NCBI GenBank assembly: GCA_024742305.1
Contig: JANSYQ010000010.1
Span: 1-64,000 of the forward strand
Direction of reading: 5' to 3'
Source: a bacterium
GTDB lineage: Bacteria; Bacteroidota; Bacteroidia; Flavobacteriales_D; Crocinitomicaceae
DNA: 64,000 nt
This document shows, one piece after another, positions 34,399-43,400 of the stretch. The notes beneath the pieces are model-generated. The model did no database searches, was not told the DNA's origin, and saw nothing but the letters and a program-made list of their open reading frames with translations. The stretch's first letter is position 1. Each line of letters opens with the position of its first letter. The translations under genes were made by a program, and so were the position numbers.

Positions 34399-36012
34399 TT
34401 ATTTCATCTTTGTAGAATAACTTTCTGCCAACTCAACCGCATTGTACACATTGACAATTCCTCCGGTTTTGGAAAGTTGATTCAAAGACACCATTTTCTC
34501 TGTGTCGCCCGGTAATGGCATTGTTTTATTCGTTTTTTCTACCGATTGCAGAATGATATCGCGTACTTCGAACATGGTCAATTCCGGATAGTACGATTTG
34601 ATCAACGCTGCCGTACCCGCAACCATCGGTCCAGCCATGGAAGTACCGTCGTAGAGATCGTACTCGTTGTCAGGAACGGTAGAGTAGATGTCGTGTCCAG
34701 GAGCGAAAACATCTACGGTATTGTTTCCGTAATTGGAGAAATCGGCGGCAATTCCATCGCGTACAATAAATCCGTCTTTAATCTTCGCTTTTTTATGTCG
34801 GGTGGATGCGCCTACTTCAATCCAATTCGTGAATGATTGGTCCATGGCAGCGTATTTCGGACGAGGATAATTCTCTGAAATATTATTGTCCGATGCTTCA
34901 TTTCCAGCTGCGTGAACCACCAAAACACCATTCTTTTCGGCATAACGAAACGCTTCGATCATTTGTGCTTGTTCTGGCGAATACGATTTCCCAAAACTCA
35001 TGTTGATCACCTGAGCACCGTTGTCCACAGCATAGCGAACGGCCATGGCAATATCTTTGTCCCACTCATCTCCGTTGGGCACTGCGCGCAGCGACATTAT
35101 GGCTACATCGCCTGCTACTCCGTCGTTTCCAATGCCATTTCCTCGAACGGCACCAATAATTCCTGCGCAGTGCGTTCCGTGTCCGGCATCAGGACCTTCG
35201 TAATCGTTGTTTCCGTACCCGCTTGTGAAATTACTCACGTCATCGCCCAAAATTTGGGCTCTTGGATCAATGTCAGGATTGTAGTTGTAATCCAACACTT
35301 CATCGCAGTAATCCAAATAATCTTTCAGATCTTCAACGCGAACGCCCTCTTGCATTAGCAAATACATGACTTCCGCAGCCTCTCCAATTTTGTCGTCCTT
35401 TCGAGCTTTTTTAATTTGCTTCAGAGAGTAATTGTCTCCCAGTTCCTTTTTGATCATTTTGTCCAACTCAGCAAGGTATACGTAGGTTTGAGAAAGATCG
35501 CCTTTCACGGATTTTGCCTCATCGCGTTCTGCCATCACTTCTTCTTTCACCTTCAAGTACAAGGTGAATTCTTCCATGTCGTCAGCAGAAACTTCCGATT
35601 TCGAAACGCCCTCGTACTTTTTGTGCAATTGAGAATAGATACGTGTCACCTCTAAGCGCACGTTGTGAATGTTTTCCCCTTCGGCATTTCCCAAAAAGTT
35701 CCATCCGTGAACGTCGTCGATGTAGCCATTGTTGTCATCGTCAACTCCGTTGTTCGGAATTTCATCTTCGTTGATCCAAATTTGACCCTTTAAATCTTCA
35801 TGATCTACATCCACCCCGGAATCGATAACAGCTACAACGACCGTTTTAGTGCTCTTGCCGTCCAATAGTTTTTTGTAAGCTTTGTCGGTATTCATTCCCA
35901 AGCCCGATCCGTTGTACCAATTTTTTTGTTTGTCGGTAACTTCTTGACTGAAGGAGTAGGACGTAATAAAAACAGTGCATAGTGCCCCATAGAGGATGTG
36001 ATGTAATCTCAT
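34399..36012 (-). CDS. Secreted subtilisin-family serine peptidase (S8)
   Basis: 537 residues. Signal peptide (ending SYSFSQ, about 22), then the catalytic triad: D64 in AVIDSGVDVDHEDL, H278 in GHGTHCAG and S458 in DGTSMAGPM, with oxyanion Asn in HAAGN. About 210 residues separate Asp and His, against roughly 35 in typical subtilases. The insert is helical and highly charged (about 105-245). No T9SS sorting domain is seen at the C-terminus, so it is probably periplasmic or exported otherwise. A role in protein quality control is possible but unproven. Confidence 0.88.
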   Translation of the reverse strand: MRLHHILYGALCTVFITSYSFSQEVTDKQKNWYNGSGLGMNTDKAYKKLLDGKSTKTVVVAVIDSGVDVDHEDLKGQIWINEDEIPNNGVDDDNNGYIDDVHGWNFLGNAEGENIHNVRLEVTRIYSQLHKKYEGVSKSEVSADDMEEFTLYLKVKEEVMAERDEAKSVKGDLSQTYVYLAELDKMIKKELGDNYSLKQIKKARKDDKIGEAAEVMYLLMQEGVRVEDLKDYLDYCDEVLDYNYNPDIDPRAQILGDDVSNFTSGYGNNDYEGPDAGHGTHCAGIIGAVRGNGIGNDGVAGDVAIMSLRAVPNGDEWDKDIAMAVRYAVDNGAQVINMSFGKSYSPEQAQMIEAFRYAEKNGVLVVHAAGNEASDNNISENYPRPKYAAMDQSFTNWIEVGASTRHKKAKIKDGFIVRDGIAADFSNYGNNTVDVFAPGHDIYSTVPDNEYDLYDGTSMAGPMVAGTAALIKSYYPELTMFEVRDIILQSVEKTNKTMPLPGDTEKMVSLNQLSKTGGIVNVYNAVELAESYSTKMK

Positions 36013-36053
36013 AATTCTGAATTGTTCTTTAAAAGTAGGGATTTATCAACGTG

Positions 36054-36090
36054 AAAAAAGGCCGTTCATCCCATTTTGGGAGTAACAGCC
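36054..36090 (-). terminator. Intrinsic terminator of the outer-membrane protein gene
   Basis: Minus strand GGC, GTT, TCCCA, loop AAA, TGGGA, AAC, GCC in interrupted pairing, then TTTTTT. It lies 28 nt after the stop codon at 36118. Confidence 0.75.
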
Positions 36091-36117
36091 TTCGGTCCAA
36101 GGTAAAATCGTAGCGGG

Positions 36118-36819
36118 TTATTTTCCCGTAAATATCAAGGATAATGCAATGTTGTGATGATTCAAATCGCTGAATTCATCGCTATTGGTAATGTTGGATA
36201 AACCATACGAATAGCGTAATTCCGGAGACATTTTGAATCCAATGAGTGGAATATCCAATCCAACACCCACGTCGATAGCGAGATCGCTACTTGTTGGAAC
36301 GGAGTTATTATTTCGATTCGCCAAAGGAATGCGGTAATTCGGTCCGGCCAAAACATAAGGACTAAAGTTGGATCGCATCATACGGTATTTTAGATGTCCC
36401 ATTAATTCTAAGCTGGAAGCGCTCACGGCATACTCTGTATTTCCCTGATTGATTTGTCCGGCATTGAAGGATAGGTCTGCTTTTGGTGAGAGGACAATGC
36501 GTTTTCCGAGGCGAAGCTCTGAAACAACTCCTAAACGATAGCCCATTCCATTCACGATTTGATCGCCGTTTTCTTGTGCGGCGCCAAACTGTAAGTTGGA
36601 GCGGTTGACTCCAAATGAAAATCCGAAAGCCATAATTTTACGGTCCCTGTTTTTGTCTCCTGCACAACCGCAATTAATTCCCATTGGGCGGGCGAGTTCG
36701 GCTTGTGCAGCAAATGGATTTTGTAGGAGGCTTTCTTGAGGAGTATCCAAGGCGGATATATCTTGTGCAAACAATCCTCCGGAGAGAAGAAGTGCTGCAA
36801 TGAAGCTTACTTTTTTCAT
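36118..36819 (-). CDS. Outer-membrane beta-barrel protein
   Basis: 233 residues from the ATG at 36819, where a signal peptide begins (ending LFAQ). A longer in-frame extension upstream lacks coding character. A short Cys pair (N-C-G-C) precedes alternating hydrophobic strands ending N-I-A-L-S-L-I-F-T-G-K, typical of small outer-membrane barrels (PF13568-like). Function is unknown. Own terminator downstream. Confidence 0.7.
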   Translation of the reverse strand: MKKVSFIAALLLSGGLFAQDISALDTPQESLLQNPFAAQAELARPMGINCGCAGDKNRDRKIMAFGFSFGVNRSNLQFGAAQENGDQIVNGMGYRLGVVSELRLGKRIVLSPKADLSFNAGQINQGNTEYAVSASSLELMGHLKYRMMRSNFSPYVLAGPNYRIPLANRNNNSVPTSSDLAIDVGVGLDIPLIGFKMSPELRYSYGLSNITNSDEFSDLNHHNIALSLIFTGK

Positions 36820-37080
36820 GGTTTTATTTTTTAAGGTTGGGTATCTTTTTTCAAATCTTTGCTGGTTTACTCCAATTAACGTGCCGAAGCTGTCTTTTAT
36901 TTCTTCTGCATACATAATAAAGAAGCATTTAACAGTTGGGCTAGTTGTCTGTTTTGTGAAAATTAAATGGTGTTGCTGAGATTTTATCCTCCGCAGCTTA
37001 TCAACGGTTCGTGGAAAACTATTCTTAGCGACAAGCGATTTCATCTTGACTACCAAGTATTGAATTGGCATTTTTGTTTT

Positions 37081-37473
37081 ATGGAACTAAAAGACACTAT
37101 TGGCGCTGTGGAGAAGTTTCACAAGGCCTTTCGCATCGAGAACAATTACCAACCTACGGTAGATCTTTCGGATGCAGACATTTTGTTGCGTTACAAGTTG
37201 ATGCGCGAAGAAAATGAAGAGTATTTAGAAGCCGCTCAGAACGGCGACATGGTTGAGGTGGCCGATGCTTTGGGGGATATGCTCTACATTCTATGCGGAA
37301 CAATTTTAAAGCATGGAATGCAAGATAAAATTGAAGAAGTATTTGAAGAGATTCAGCGCTCCAACATGAGTAAGCTTGACAAAGATGGAAATCCAATTTA
37401 CCGTGAAGACGGCAAGGTATTGAAGTCGGATCAATACTTTAAACCGGATATTGCATCGATCTTAAACAGCTAG
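37081..37473 (+). CDS. MazG/phosphoribosyl-ATP pyrophosphohydrolase-like protein
   Basis: 130 residues from the ATG at 37081. The all-alpha NTP-PPase pattern is visible: M-R-E-E-N-E-E-Y-L-E-A followed by E-V-A-D-A-L-G-D-M-L-Y, supplying the four metal-binding acids. It hydrolyses a nucleoside triphosphate or phosphoribosyl-ATP-like substrate. It is not beside his genes, so a house-cleaning role is more likely. Followed after 1 nt by a small secreted protein gene. Confidence 0.75.
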   Translation: MELKDTIGAVEKFHKAFRIENNYQPTVDLSDADILLRYKLMREENEEYLEAAQNGDMVEVADALGDMLYILCGTILKHGMQDKIEEVFEEIQRSNMSKLDKDGNPIYREDGKVLKSDQYFKPDIASILNS

Positions 37474-37474
37474 T

Positions 37475-37855
37475 ATGAAAACAGCAATGATTGCCTTATT
37501 GGCGCTTTTGCCTCTGATGGGAGTGGCGCAGGATTGTGAACAATTCAAAACAGGAACCTACCGTATCAAAGGTGAAAGTGGGGAAATTGAACCAAATTAT
37601 TCGATTGTCCGAACGAAGAAGTTTCAGATAGAGCGAATCGGAGAGAATTACGTTAAGACGAAGGTGAAATGGATCGACGATTGCACGTATAAATTAACCT
37701 TCGTGAAAAGCGATATCATGGATATCCCGAAGGGAACCGTGACTATTTGTACCATTAAAGATACTTTCGAAGGAGGTTATCACGGTGTGGGATCGTCTCC
37801 GGGAATTGCTGAAGAAGTACCGTTCACGATGTATCGTGTTGATGGAGGCGAATAA
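37475..37855 (+). CDS. Small secreted protein, tandem paralogue 1
   Basis: 126 residues with signal peptide (ending GVAQ), then about 105 residues predicted as a small beta barrel. Shares with the next protein the frame F-x-x-G-T-[YF], x-x-x-Y-[ST]-I-V-R, then K-V-K-W-I-x-D. It starts 1 nt after the MazG-like gene's stop. No function known. Confidence 0.65.
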   Translation: MKTAMIALLALLPLMGVAQDCEQFKTGTYRIKGESGEIEPNYSIVRTKKFQIERIGENYVKTKVKWIDDCTYKLTFVKSDIMDIPKGTVTICTIKDTFEGGYHGVGSSPGIAEEVPFTMYRVDGGE

Positions 37856-37867
37856 TAATTAACGATA

Positions 37868-38227
37868 ATGAAACATCTCCTTATAATTATTGCACTTCTA
37901 GGCACTGGAATTGGGTACGCACAACCCAAAAAGGAGTTTAAGAACGGAACTTTTGGTGTAAAATCTGAGGGAGTGATATCCGAAGGGTATACAATTGTCC
38001 GAAAAGGAAGAAGGCAAAAAGAGAACTTTCAAGGCACAAAAGCCGTTTTCAAGGTCAAATGGATTTCTGATAGTTCGTATCGACTTACGATGATTCGTGA
38101 GGATAAGCCGGGTGAATTCAGCAAAACCTTGCACGTAGATATTATTGAAACACGTGAGGATGAATATACGGCGATTGTGGTTTCGGATTTTGGAACCACG
38201 CGAGTGACATTATTTCGACGGGAATGA
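37868..38227 (+). CDS. Small secreted protein, tandem paralogue 2
   Basis: 119 residues with signal peptide (ending GYAQ). Aligned by eye to the preceding protein: F-K-N-G-T-F, Y-T-I-V-R-K and F-K-V-K-W-I-S-D-S-S-Y-R-L-T match its F-K-T-G-T-Y, Y-S-I-V-R-T and T-K-V-K-W-I-D-D-C-T-Y-K-L-T. The copy has lost the two cysteines of the first. Its stop overlaps the Nudix gene start by 4 nt, so it is in the same operon. Confidence 0.65.
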   Translation: MKHLLIIIALLGTGIGYAQPKKEFKNGTFGVKSEGVISEGYTIVRKGRRQKENFQGTKAVFKVKWISDSSYRLTMIREDKPGEFSKTLHVDIIETREDEYTAIVVSDFGTTRVTLFRRE

Positions 38228-38652
38228 AGCGCTTCAACCTCAGAACTTACGCGATCATCATCAATGATGCCGATCAAATTTTGATCTCGGACGAAATGCG
38301 TTTCGGGAGAGCGTTTACGAAATTTCCTGGCGGCGGACTGGAATGGGGAGAAGGATTGACTGACGGATTAAAACGTGAGCTTCATGAAGAACTTGGAGTG
38401 GAGGCAGAAATAGGTTCGTTGTTTTACGTTAATGAGTTTTTTCAAAAATCAAGCTTTCGAGAAACCGACCAACTCATCAGCTTTTACTTTCGCGTTGAGA
38501 AAATAAATTTGGGGGCCATTCCCGCTTCCGAGCATGAGGTTCCACTCAAAGAGGAAGGTGAGAAATTTCGTTGGGTTCCTCTCTCAGAGCTTTCTGAAGC
38601 AATGATGACGTTTCCGGTGGATAAGTTGGTAGCGATGAAGCTGACTAAATAA
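38224..38652 (+). CDS. Nudix hydrolase
   Basis: 142 residues. Complete Nudix box GGLEWGEGLTDGLKREL followed by H-E-E-L-G-V (about residues 39-61), matching G-x5-E-x7-R-E-U-x-E-E-x-G-U. Hydrolyses a nucleoside diphosphate derivative; substrate not predictable. Last of four same-strand genes with tiny gaps or overlaps (37081-38652). Confidence 0.88.
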   Translation: MKRFNLRTYAIIINDADQILISDEMRFGRAFTKFPGGGLEWGEGLTDGLKRELHEELGVEAEIGSLFYVNEFFQKSSFRETDQLISFYFRVEKINLGAIPASEHEVPLKEEGEKFRWVPLSELSEAMMTFPVDKLVAMKLTK

Positions 38653-38782
38653 GATCGGGGTAATTTTTTGAAAAACAAAGAAAATTTTGCTTTTTTAGTT
38701 CGCCATTTCGCGAACAAGCGAATTTGCGAATTAACAGAATGGAGTCGTTCTGAGCCCGCTTTTCAAACTCCCTCTAAATCTC

Positions 38783-39109
38783 CTACTTCAATTTCTCGTT
38801 ATCCTTATGCCGCGAATGATCACGCTTAGTCTTCTTTTCCAAATTCTTCTGAACCGCTTCTTCTAAGTCGATGCCGGTTTGATTGGCCAAACACACCAAA
38901 ACAAAAAGAACGTCGGCCATTTCATCGCCAAGATCTTTGTTCTTGTCCGATTCCTTTTCGCTTTGTTCGCCATATCTACGCGCCATGATACGCGCCACCT
39001 CGCCCACTTCCTCCATGAGCATCGCCGTATTGGTCAATTCATCGAAATAGCGAACACCATATTGCTTGATCCAGTCATCTACAATTTTTTGTACTTCTTT
39101 GATTTCCAT
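38783..39109 (-). CDS. MazG-like nucleotide pyrophosphohydrolase
   Basis: 108 residues, single MazG domain with L-M-E-E-V-G-E-V and K-D-L-G-D-E-M-A-D-V-L-F, i.e. the EExxE and ExxD metal-binding motifs. Lys-rich C-terminal tail. Hydrolyses NTPs, probably non-canonical ones. It overlaps the stop of the upstream porin-like gene by one base (TAATG) and is last in the rsgA-dtd group. Second MazG-superfamily gene within 2 kb. Confidence 0.88.
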   Translation of the reverse strand: MEIKEVQKIVDDWIKQYGVRYFDELTNTAMLMEEVGEVARIMARRYGEQSEKESDKNKDLGDEMADVLFVLVCLANQTGIDLEEAVQKNLEKKTKRDHSRHKDNEKLK

Positions 39110-39894
39110 TACTTCTTCTTTGTGTCGAAATAAATATTGAATCCAAGCGAGTGGAACTGGTATTTGCTCGTAAGTCCGAAGCCGGAAACCCAGTCCAATT
39201 GGATATTCTCGCGAAGCAAGAATTGAAGTCCAAAATCAACCCCGTAATTATCGCCACTGAAAATAGATACATCGCCAACTGTCAATTCATTATAATTGCC
39301 AAACACTTCTCCAAAAGCAGTCCAGTTATCAGCGAATTGAAAACTGTATACTGCCGAAAAGGGAATGGCGTACATGGTAGTAATTGGATTGGGCTCTCCC
39401 GGATTCAGCCTAAATAAAGAGTAACCAAGATTGGCTCCAACGGAATGTCGTTCCAAAAACACGTGACTAAAAGCCAAAGTAATATCCCCTTGATTTCCGT
39501 CCCAGCCTCCATTGTAAGGTGAATACCGAGCAATCGCCGCTAGATTGGTATTGCCGTCATTGGGAAGGATAGAATACTTCGCTCCTATACCCAAGTGATT
39601 CATACGATAGCTCGTATTTCCATTGAAACGATTGAGACTTGTGTTCTGTTCCAAGCGCAGCTCTAATCGCTCTGTAATCCCGTATCGAACCAAAAGAAAG
39701 GGCAATTGATCGAATTGCGCATCGGGATTGGTGCCATTGTCTTGGATGGATACTTGAGTACTCAACTCGCCTTGAAGAAAGCCCGAAGGAACCGTCACCG
39801 CACTAGCCGAAACAGAAGGTGCTTCGGTACTAATAGATTGAGAAAAGCCTGTCGCAGAGAGCAACAGGCTTATTATAATGATATTCAGTTTCAT
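39109..39894 (-). CDS. Outer-membrane transporter-like beta-barrel protein
   Basis: 261 residues with signal peptide (ending GFSQ). Repeated amphipathic strands, with P-F-L-L-V-R-Y-G-I-T-E-R-L-E-L-R near residue 70 and a C-terminal aromatic strand, match the MetA-pathway phenol-degradation/transporter family (PF13557-like). Function in this organism is unknown. In operon with mazG (1-nt overlap). Confidence 0.7.
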   Translation of the reverse strand: MKLNIIIISLLLSATGFSQSISTEAPSVSASAVTVPSGFLQGELSTQVSIQDNGTNPDAQFDQLPFLLVRYGITERLELRLEQNTSLNRFNGNTSYRMNHLGIGAKYSILPNDGNTNLAAIARYSPYNGGWDGNQGDITLAFSHVFLERHSVGANLGYSLFRLNPGEPNPITTMYAIPFSAVYSFQFADNWTAFGEVFGNYNELTVGDVSIFSGDNYGVDFGLQFLLRENIQLDWVSGFGLTSKYQFHSLGFNIYFDTKKK

Positions 39895-39912
39895 TGAGTA
39901 AACTTTACAGGA

Positions 39913-40563
39913 TTACATGCCTCCCATGTTCTGCATTGCATCGAGACCTTGAATTTCAACGCCTTCCGGGATTTCTAAAGTGTACTCCTCCATATCCGCT
40001 CTGTCCTCGAACTCAATTGCCGTATACGTCATCGTCATACCTTCTGCACCCATTTCCATTTGTAAGCACAAGCCTGGAATACTGTTCGGCATTTGGTCCA
40101 TTCCTTCTGGTCGTTTGAAGTTTTCCGTGTACCAGTATGTGGATGTATTTCCTTCTGAGTCGGTGATAGTTGCTTTCTTACACTTCTCTCCCAAAATCTC
40201 TTTGGTTTCGTCATGCAAAACAACCTCAGGCCCTTCCGTTTCCTCTTCATCTTTGCCTAGTTCTTCTGGATCTCCTTGAAACGCCATGTTACCCATCATT
40301 CCCGACATAAAAATGGTCATTTGGTCCTCTTTAAGATCCATTTCCATTTCCATGGTCATCATGGTACCCATTTGCGTTTTTACCCAAGTTTTTTTCGAGC
40401 TTGATGCTACTTGCATGGTTGAACCATTCATCATCATTGCCATCATTTCTCCCTCTTCACCACTTGCGTCGATATTAGTCTCGTACTTTACGTACACCCC
40501 TTTTTGCGCGAATCCAGCGAAAGTGAAAGCAAGAACGGCAACTAAACTGTAAATAAATTTCAT
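39913..40563 (-). CDS. Methionine-rich secreted protein (DUF4412-like)
   Basis: 216 residues from the ATG at 40563, where a signal peptide starts (ending AGFAQ). The mature part resembles DUF4412 envelope proteins: Y-V-K-Y-E-T-N-I, I-L-G-E-K-C-K-K-A, Y-W-Y-T-E, then L-x-L-x-M. It is strikingly Met-rich between residues 35 and 95 (Met clusters such as E-M-M-A-M-M-M and T-M-M-T-M-E-M-E-M). Such clusters can bind copper(I) or act as oxidation sinks, but this is a guess. Same strand and spacing as the rsgA-dtd genes. Confidence 0.65.
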   Translation of the reverse strand: MKFIYSLVAVLAFTFAGFAQKGVYVKYETNIDASGEEGEMMAMMMNGSTMQVASSSKKTWVKTQMGTMMTMEMEMDLKEDQMTIFMSGMMGNMAFQGDPEELGKDEEETEGPEVVLHDETKEILGEKCKKATITDSEGNTSTYWYTENFKRPEGMDQMPNSIPGLCLQMEMGAEGMTMTYTAIEFEDRADMEEYTLEIPEGVEIQGLDAMQNMGGM

Positions 40564-40618
40564 TTCTCTTTTCTTAGATTGTTTTGCCCCTAAATTACAA
40601 CAATTGTTCCAATCCAAA

Positions 40619-41068
40619 TTATTGTTTATCACGTGAGTCCATCCAAATGGTTACGGGGCCGTCATTCACTAAATGCACTTTCATGTCTGCACCAAATTCT
40701 CCTGTTTCAACAGTGATATTTTGAGCAGCAAGCGTTTGAATAAATGCTTCGTATAATGGAATGGCTACCTCGGGACGCGCTGCTCGAATGTAACTAGGAC
40801 GATTTCCTTTTTTCGTGGATGCGTGCAAGGTAAATTGACTGATCACCAAAGCGCTTCCATCAATATCTTGAAGAGATAGGTTCATTTTTCCTTCACTATC
40901 GGAGAAAATGCGTAGTTGTCGCACCTTCTTAACCAACCAATCGATATCTTCTTGTGTGTCTTCATGCTCAATGCCGACCAACAAAAGCAATCCTTTGTCA
41001 ATACTTCCGCTTACGGTTCCATTAATGGTCACAGATGCTTCAGAAACACGTTGAATTAATACTCTCAT
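40619..41068 (-). CDS. dtd: D-aminoacyl-tRNA deacylase
   Basis: 149 residues, full length. Family motifs S-Q-F-T-L and N-D-G-P-V-T-I, forming the cross-subunit active site, are intact, and the start [13 protein letters not shown] is typical. Removes D-amino acids (and Gly) mischarged on tRNA. Overlaps rsgA by 4 nt. Confidence 0.96.
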   Translation of the reverse strand: MRVLIQRVSEASVTINGTVSGSIDKGLLLLVGIEHEDTQEDIDWLVKKVRQLRIFSDSEGKMNLSLQDIDGSALVISQFTLHASTKKGNRPSYIRAARPEVAIPLYEAFIQTLAAQNITVETGEFGADMKVHLVNDGPVTIWMDSRDKQ

Positions 41069-42015
41069 GCAAATGGATTTTTTCTGTGCACCTCATTCTC
41101 ATCTTCTTCCATCAGTTGAAGGTAGGTTTCGTAGCGCGATTCAAATATTTCGCCTTCTTCCACAGCTTCCTTTATGGCGCACTTGGGTTCGTTTAAGTGC
41201 AAACAGTTGTGAAATTTACAATCAGCCATGCGCTCTCGCATTTCAGGAAAATAGTGAGAGATCACCGCTTTATCCAAGTCAACGATACCAAACGCACGAA
41301 TTCCGGGAGTGTCGATAATATATCCACCGGACTCTAATTCGTGCATTTCGGCAAAGGTGGTCGTATGTTGTCCTTGCTGATGTGCTTTCGAAATAGCCCC
41401 CGTTTTTACCTTCAAATTAGGATCCAAAGCGTTGATGAGCGTACTTTTTCCAACGCCGCTATGCCCGGAAATTACCACCTGCTTACCTTTAATTTCATTC
41501 CGTAGGAAGTCGATGTTTTTTCCGTCTCGGGCCGAAATGATTTCACTCGGATAACCGCATTCTCCGTACATGAATCTTAACGCTTCGATGTACTCCAATT
41601 CATCTTCATCCAACAAATCCGTTTTGTTGAAAAGCAAGGTAGTAGGAATACGAAAGGACTCTGCAGATACTAAAAAACGATCGATAAACGCCAAGTGGGT
41701 AACGGGCGATTTCAACGTTACGATGAGGTAGGCACGATCAATATTGGCGGCAATTATTTGTTTTTGCTTGCTGAGATTGGTGGACTTTCTAACGATGTAA
41801 TTTCGTCTAGGATCGAAATCTTCGATCATGCGATTGCCCTCACCATCAATTTCTTCAGAGACGTGTACGATATCTCCCACCGACAAAGGATTGGTAGTGC
41901 GAAGCCCATCCAATCGGAGTTTCCCACGAATTCGACAGTTCACATGTGATCCGTCGGGCATAGCAACAATGTACCATTTGCCCGTAGATTTCACCACTAC
42001 ACCTTTCTCTAACAT
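41065..42015 (-). CDS. rsgA: Ribosome small subunit-dependent GTPase A
   Basis: 316 residues. N-terminal OB fold, then a circularly permuted GTPase domain: G4 FNKTDLL comes before G1 [12 protein letters not shown], followed by G3 DTPGIRAFG. The C-terminal zinc knuckle has Cys/His in C-K-F-H-N-C-L-H and P-K-C. Acts in maturation of the 30S subunit. First gene of the rsgA-dtd-DUF4412-porin-mazG group. Confidence 0.96.
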   Translation of the reverse strand: MLEKGVVVKSTGKWYIVAMPDGSHVNCRIRGKLRLDGLRTTNPLSVGDIVHVSEEIDGEGNRMIEDFDPRRNYIVRKSTNLSKQKQIIAANIDRAYLIVTLKSPVTHLAFIDRFLVSAESFRIPTTLLFNKTDLLDEDELEYIEALRFMYGECGYPSEIISARDGKNIDFLRNEIKGKQVVISGHSGVGKSTLINALDPNLKVKTGAISKAHQQGQHTTTFAEMHELESGGYIIDTPGIRAFGIVDLDKAVISHYFPEMRERMADCKFHNCLHLNEPKCAIKEAVEEGEIFESRYETYLQLMEEDENEVHRKNPFA

Positions 42016-42495
42016 GTAGCAAAAGTAATGAAGTCAGTTTGTTTTTTGGGCAGTCGTGATTAAGATAACACAATCACTTTCGTTCATTAAATACATTGAG
42101 ATTGTACTATTCGAATTCAAACAAGGCGAATCGCTTGGTCATCACACAGTGTTGATCTCGTGCCCTCCGCGCCCCCGTGGTGAATAAATACAATGAGTTA
42201 TTCTAAATAAAATTGCACTCCACCTAAAATCGACCAATTGATCTGTATAGACTAAGCGATCAAACTACATTAATCTCAACACGGAGTTGATCTTGTGTAT
42301 TCTAAAAGTGCGGATTCCCCAATTTTCTTTAGCGCTACATGATTCTTTGCGATAAAACATATCTACCTTTTTCTGTCTATTGTATCCGTTTTACGGCACA
42401 CCGTTATATCCATTGACTCCAATGGTGGAATTATTGAATCAATGACGAATTGAATCCTTCATAAATGTGTAAATTCGTGCTTCAAACCTGATGAC
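42016..42495. other. 480-bp intergenic region with dispersed repeats
   Basis: No gene was found. It holds near-identical GTTGATCTCGTG (42151-42162) and GTTGATCTTGTG (42286-42297), an inverted pair ATCGCTTGGTC (42130-42140) / GACTAAGCGAT (42250-42260), and on the minus strand around 42150-42187 the sequence TTCACCAC...GGAGGGCACGA, similar to one near 49520-49565. Likely remains of short intergenic repeat elements. A weak TAAATTCG element lies ahead of gldA. Confidence 0.45.
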
Positions 42496-43398
42496 ATGTC
42501 AATAGAGGTAAAAAACCTATTCAAATATTACGGGAATCAAGCTGCTGTGAAAGACGTTACTTTTAATGTCAAAAGCGGTGAAATTGTCGGTTTTTTGGGA
42601 CCAAACGGTGCTGGTAAATCCACTACCATGAAGATCATCACAGGGTACATCAATGCGAGCGGCGGAAACGTAAAAGTTTGTGGAAAGGATGTGACGGTTG
42701 ATACCCTAGACACCCGACGATTGATTGGTTACTTGCCTGAGAACAATCCGTTGTATCTTGACATGTACGTAAAGGAGTATTTGACATTCGTCGGAAAAAT
42801 TTACCGCGTTCCCAATGTGAAGCAACGCGTTGCCGAAATGATCCAAAAAGTGGGATTGGAAATCGAGCAGAACAAACGTATTGGACAACTTTCGAAGGGA
42901 TACAGACAACGTGTTGGGTTGGCACAAGCGATTATTCACGATCCTGAAGTACTCATTTTGGATGAGCCTACTTCCGGTTTGGATCCCAATCAGCTGGCCG
43001 ATATCCGAAACCTAATCAAATCGATTGGGAAAGAGAAAACAGTGATGCTATCGACTCACATCATGCAGGAGGTTGAAGCAATTTGTGATCGCGTAGTCAT
43101 CATCAACCGCGGTGAGATTGTAGCTGATAACAAAGCAAAAGAATTGCAGTTGGAAGGTGCTGTGCAAACAGTATTTGTTGAGTTTGAAGGATCCATATCC
43201 AAAAGCAGACTCAAGAAAATCCCTGGTGTTGGTCGCGTAGAACAAGTTCAAGATGGATGGCTGTTAGAGTCGTCTGAAGACATCGACCTGCGGAAAAGTG
43301 TAGCACAATTTGCCCAACAAAATAACCTCCTAGCAGTAACGCTGCGAAAAGAAGAGAAATCACTCGAAGAAGTATTTAAACAATTGACCAAGAGTTAG
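42496..43398 (+). CDS. gldA: Gliding motility-associated ABC transporter ATP-binding protein GldA
   Basis: 300 residues. Walker A GPNGAGKST (about 36-44), signature L-S-K-G-Y-R-Q-R-V-G (about 135), Walker B ILILDEPTSG-like VLILDEPTSG (about 158) and the H-loop STH. The length and the sequence around Y-L-P-E-N-N-P-L-Y match GldA of Flavobacteriia. It forms an ABC complex with GldF and GldG, which are not in this window. It stops 2 nt before tyrS. Confidence 0.88.
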   Translation: MSIEVKNLFKYYGNQAAVKDVTFNVKSGEIVGFLGPNGAGKSTTMKIITGYINASGGNVKVCGKDVTVDTLDTRRLIGYLPENNPLYLDMYVKEYLTFVGKIYRVPNVKQRVAEMIQKVGLEIEQNKRIGQLSKGYRQRVGLAQAIIHDPEVLILDEPTSGLDPNQLADIRNLIKSIGKEKTVMLSTHIMQEVEAICDRVVIINRGEIVADNKAKELQLEGAVQTVFVEFEGSISKSRLKKIPGVGRVEQVQDGWLLESSEDIDLRKSVAQFAQQNNLLAVTLRKEEKSLEEVFKQLTKS

Positions 43399-43400
43399 TA

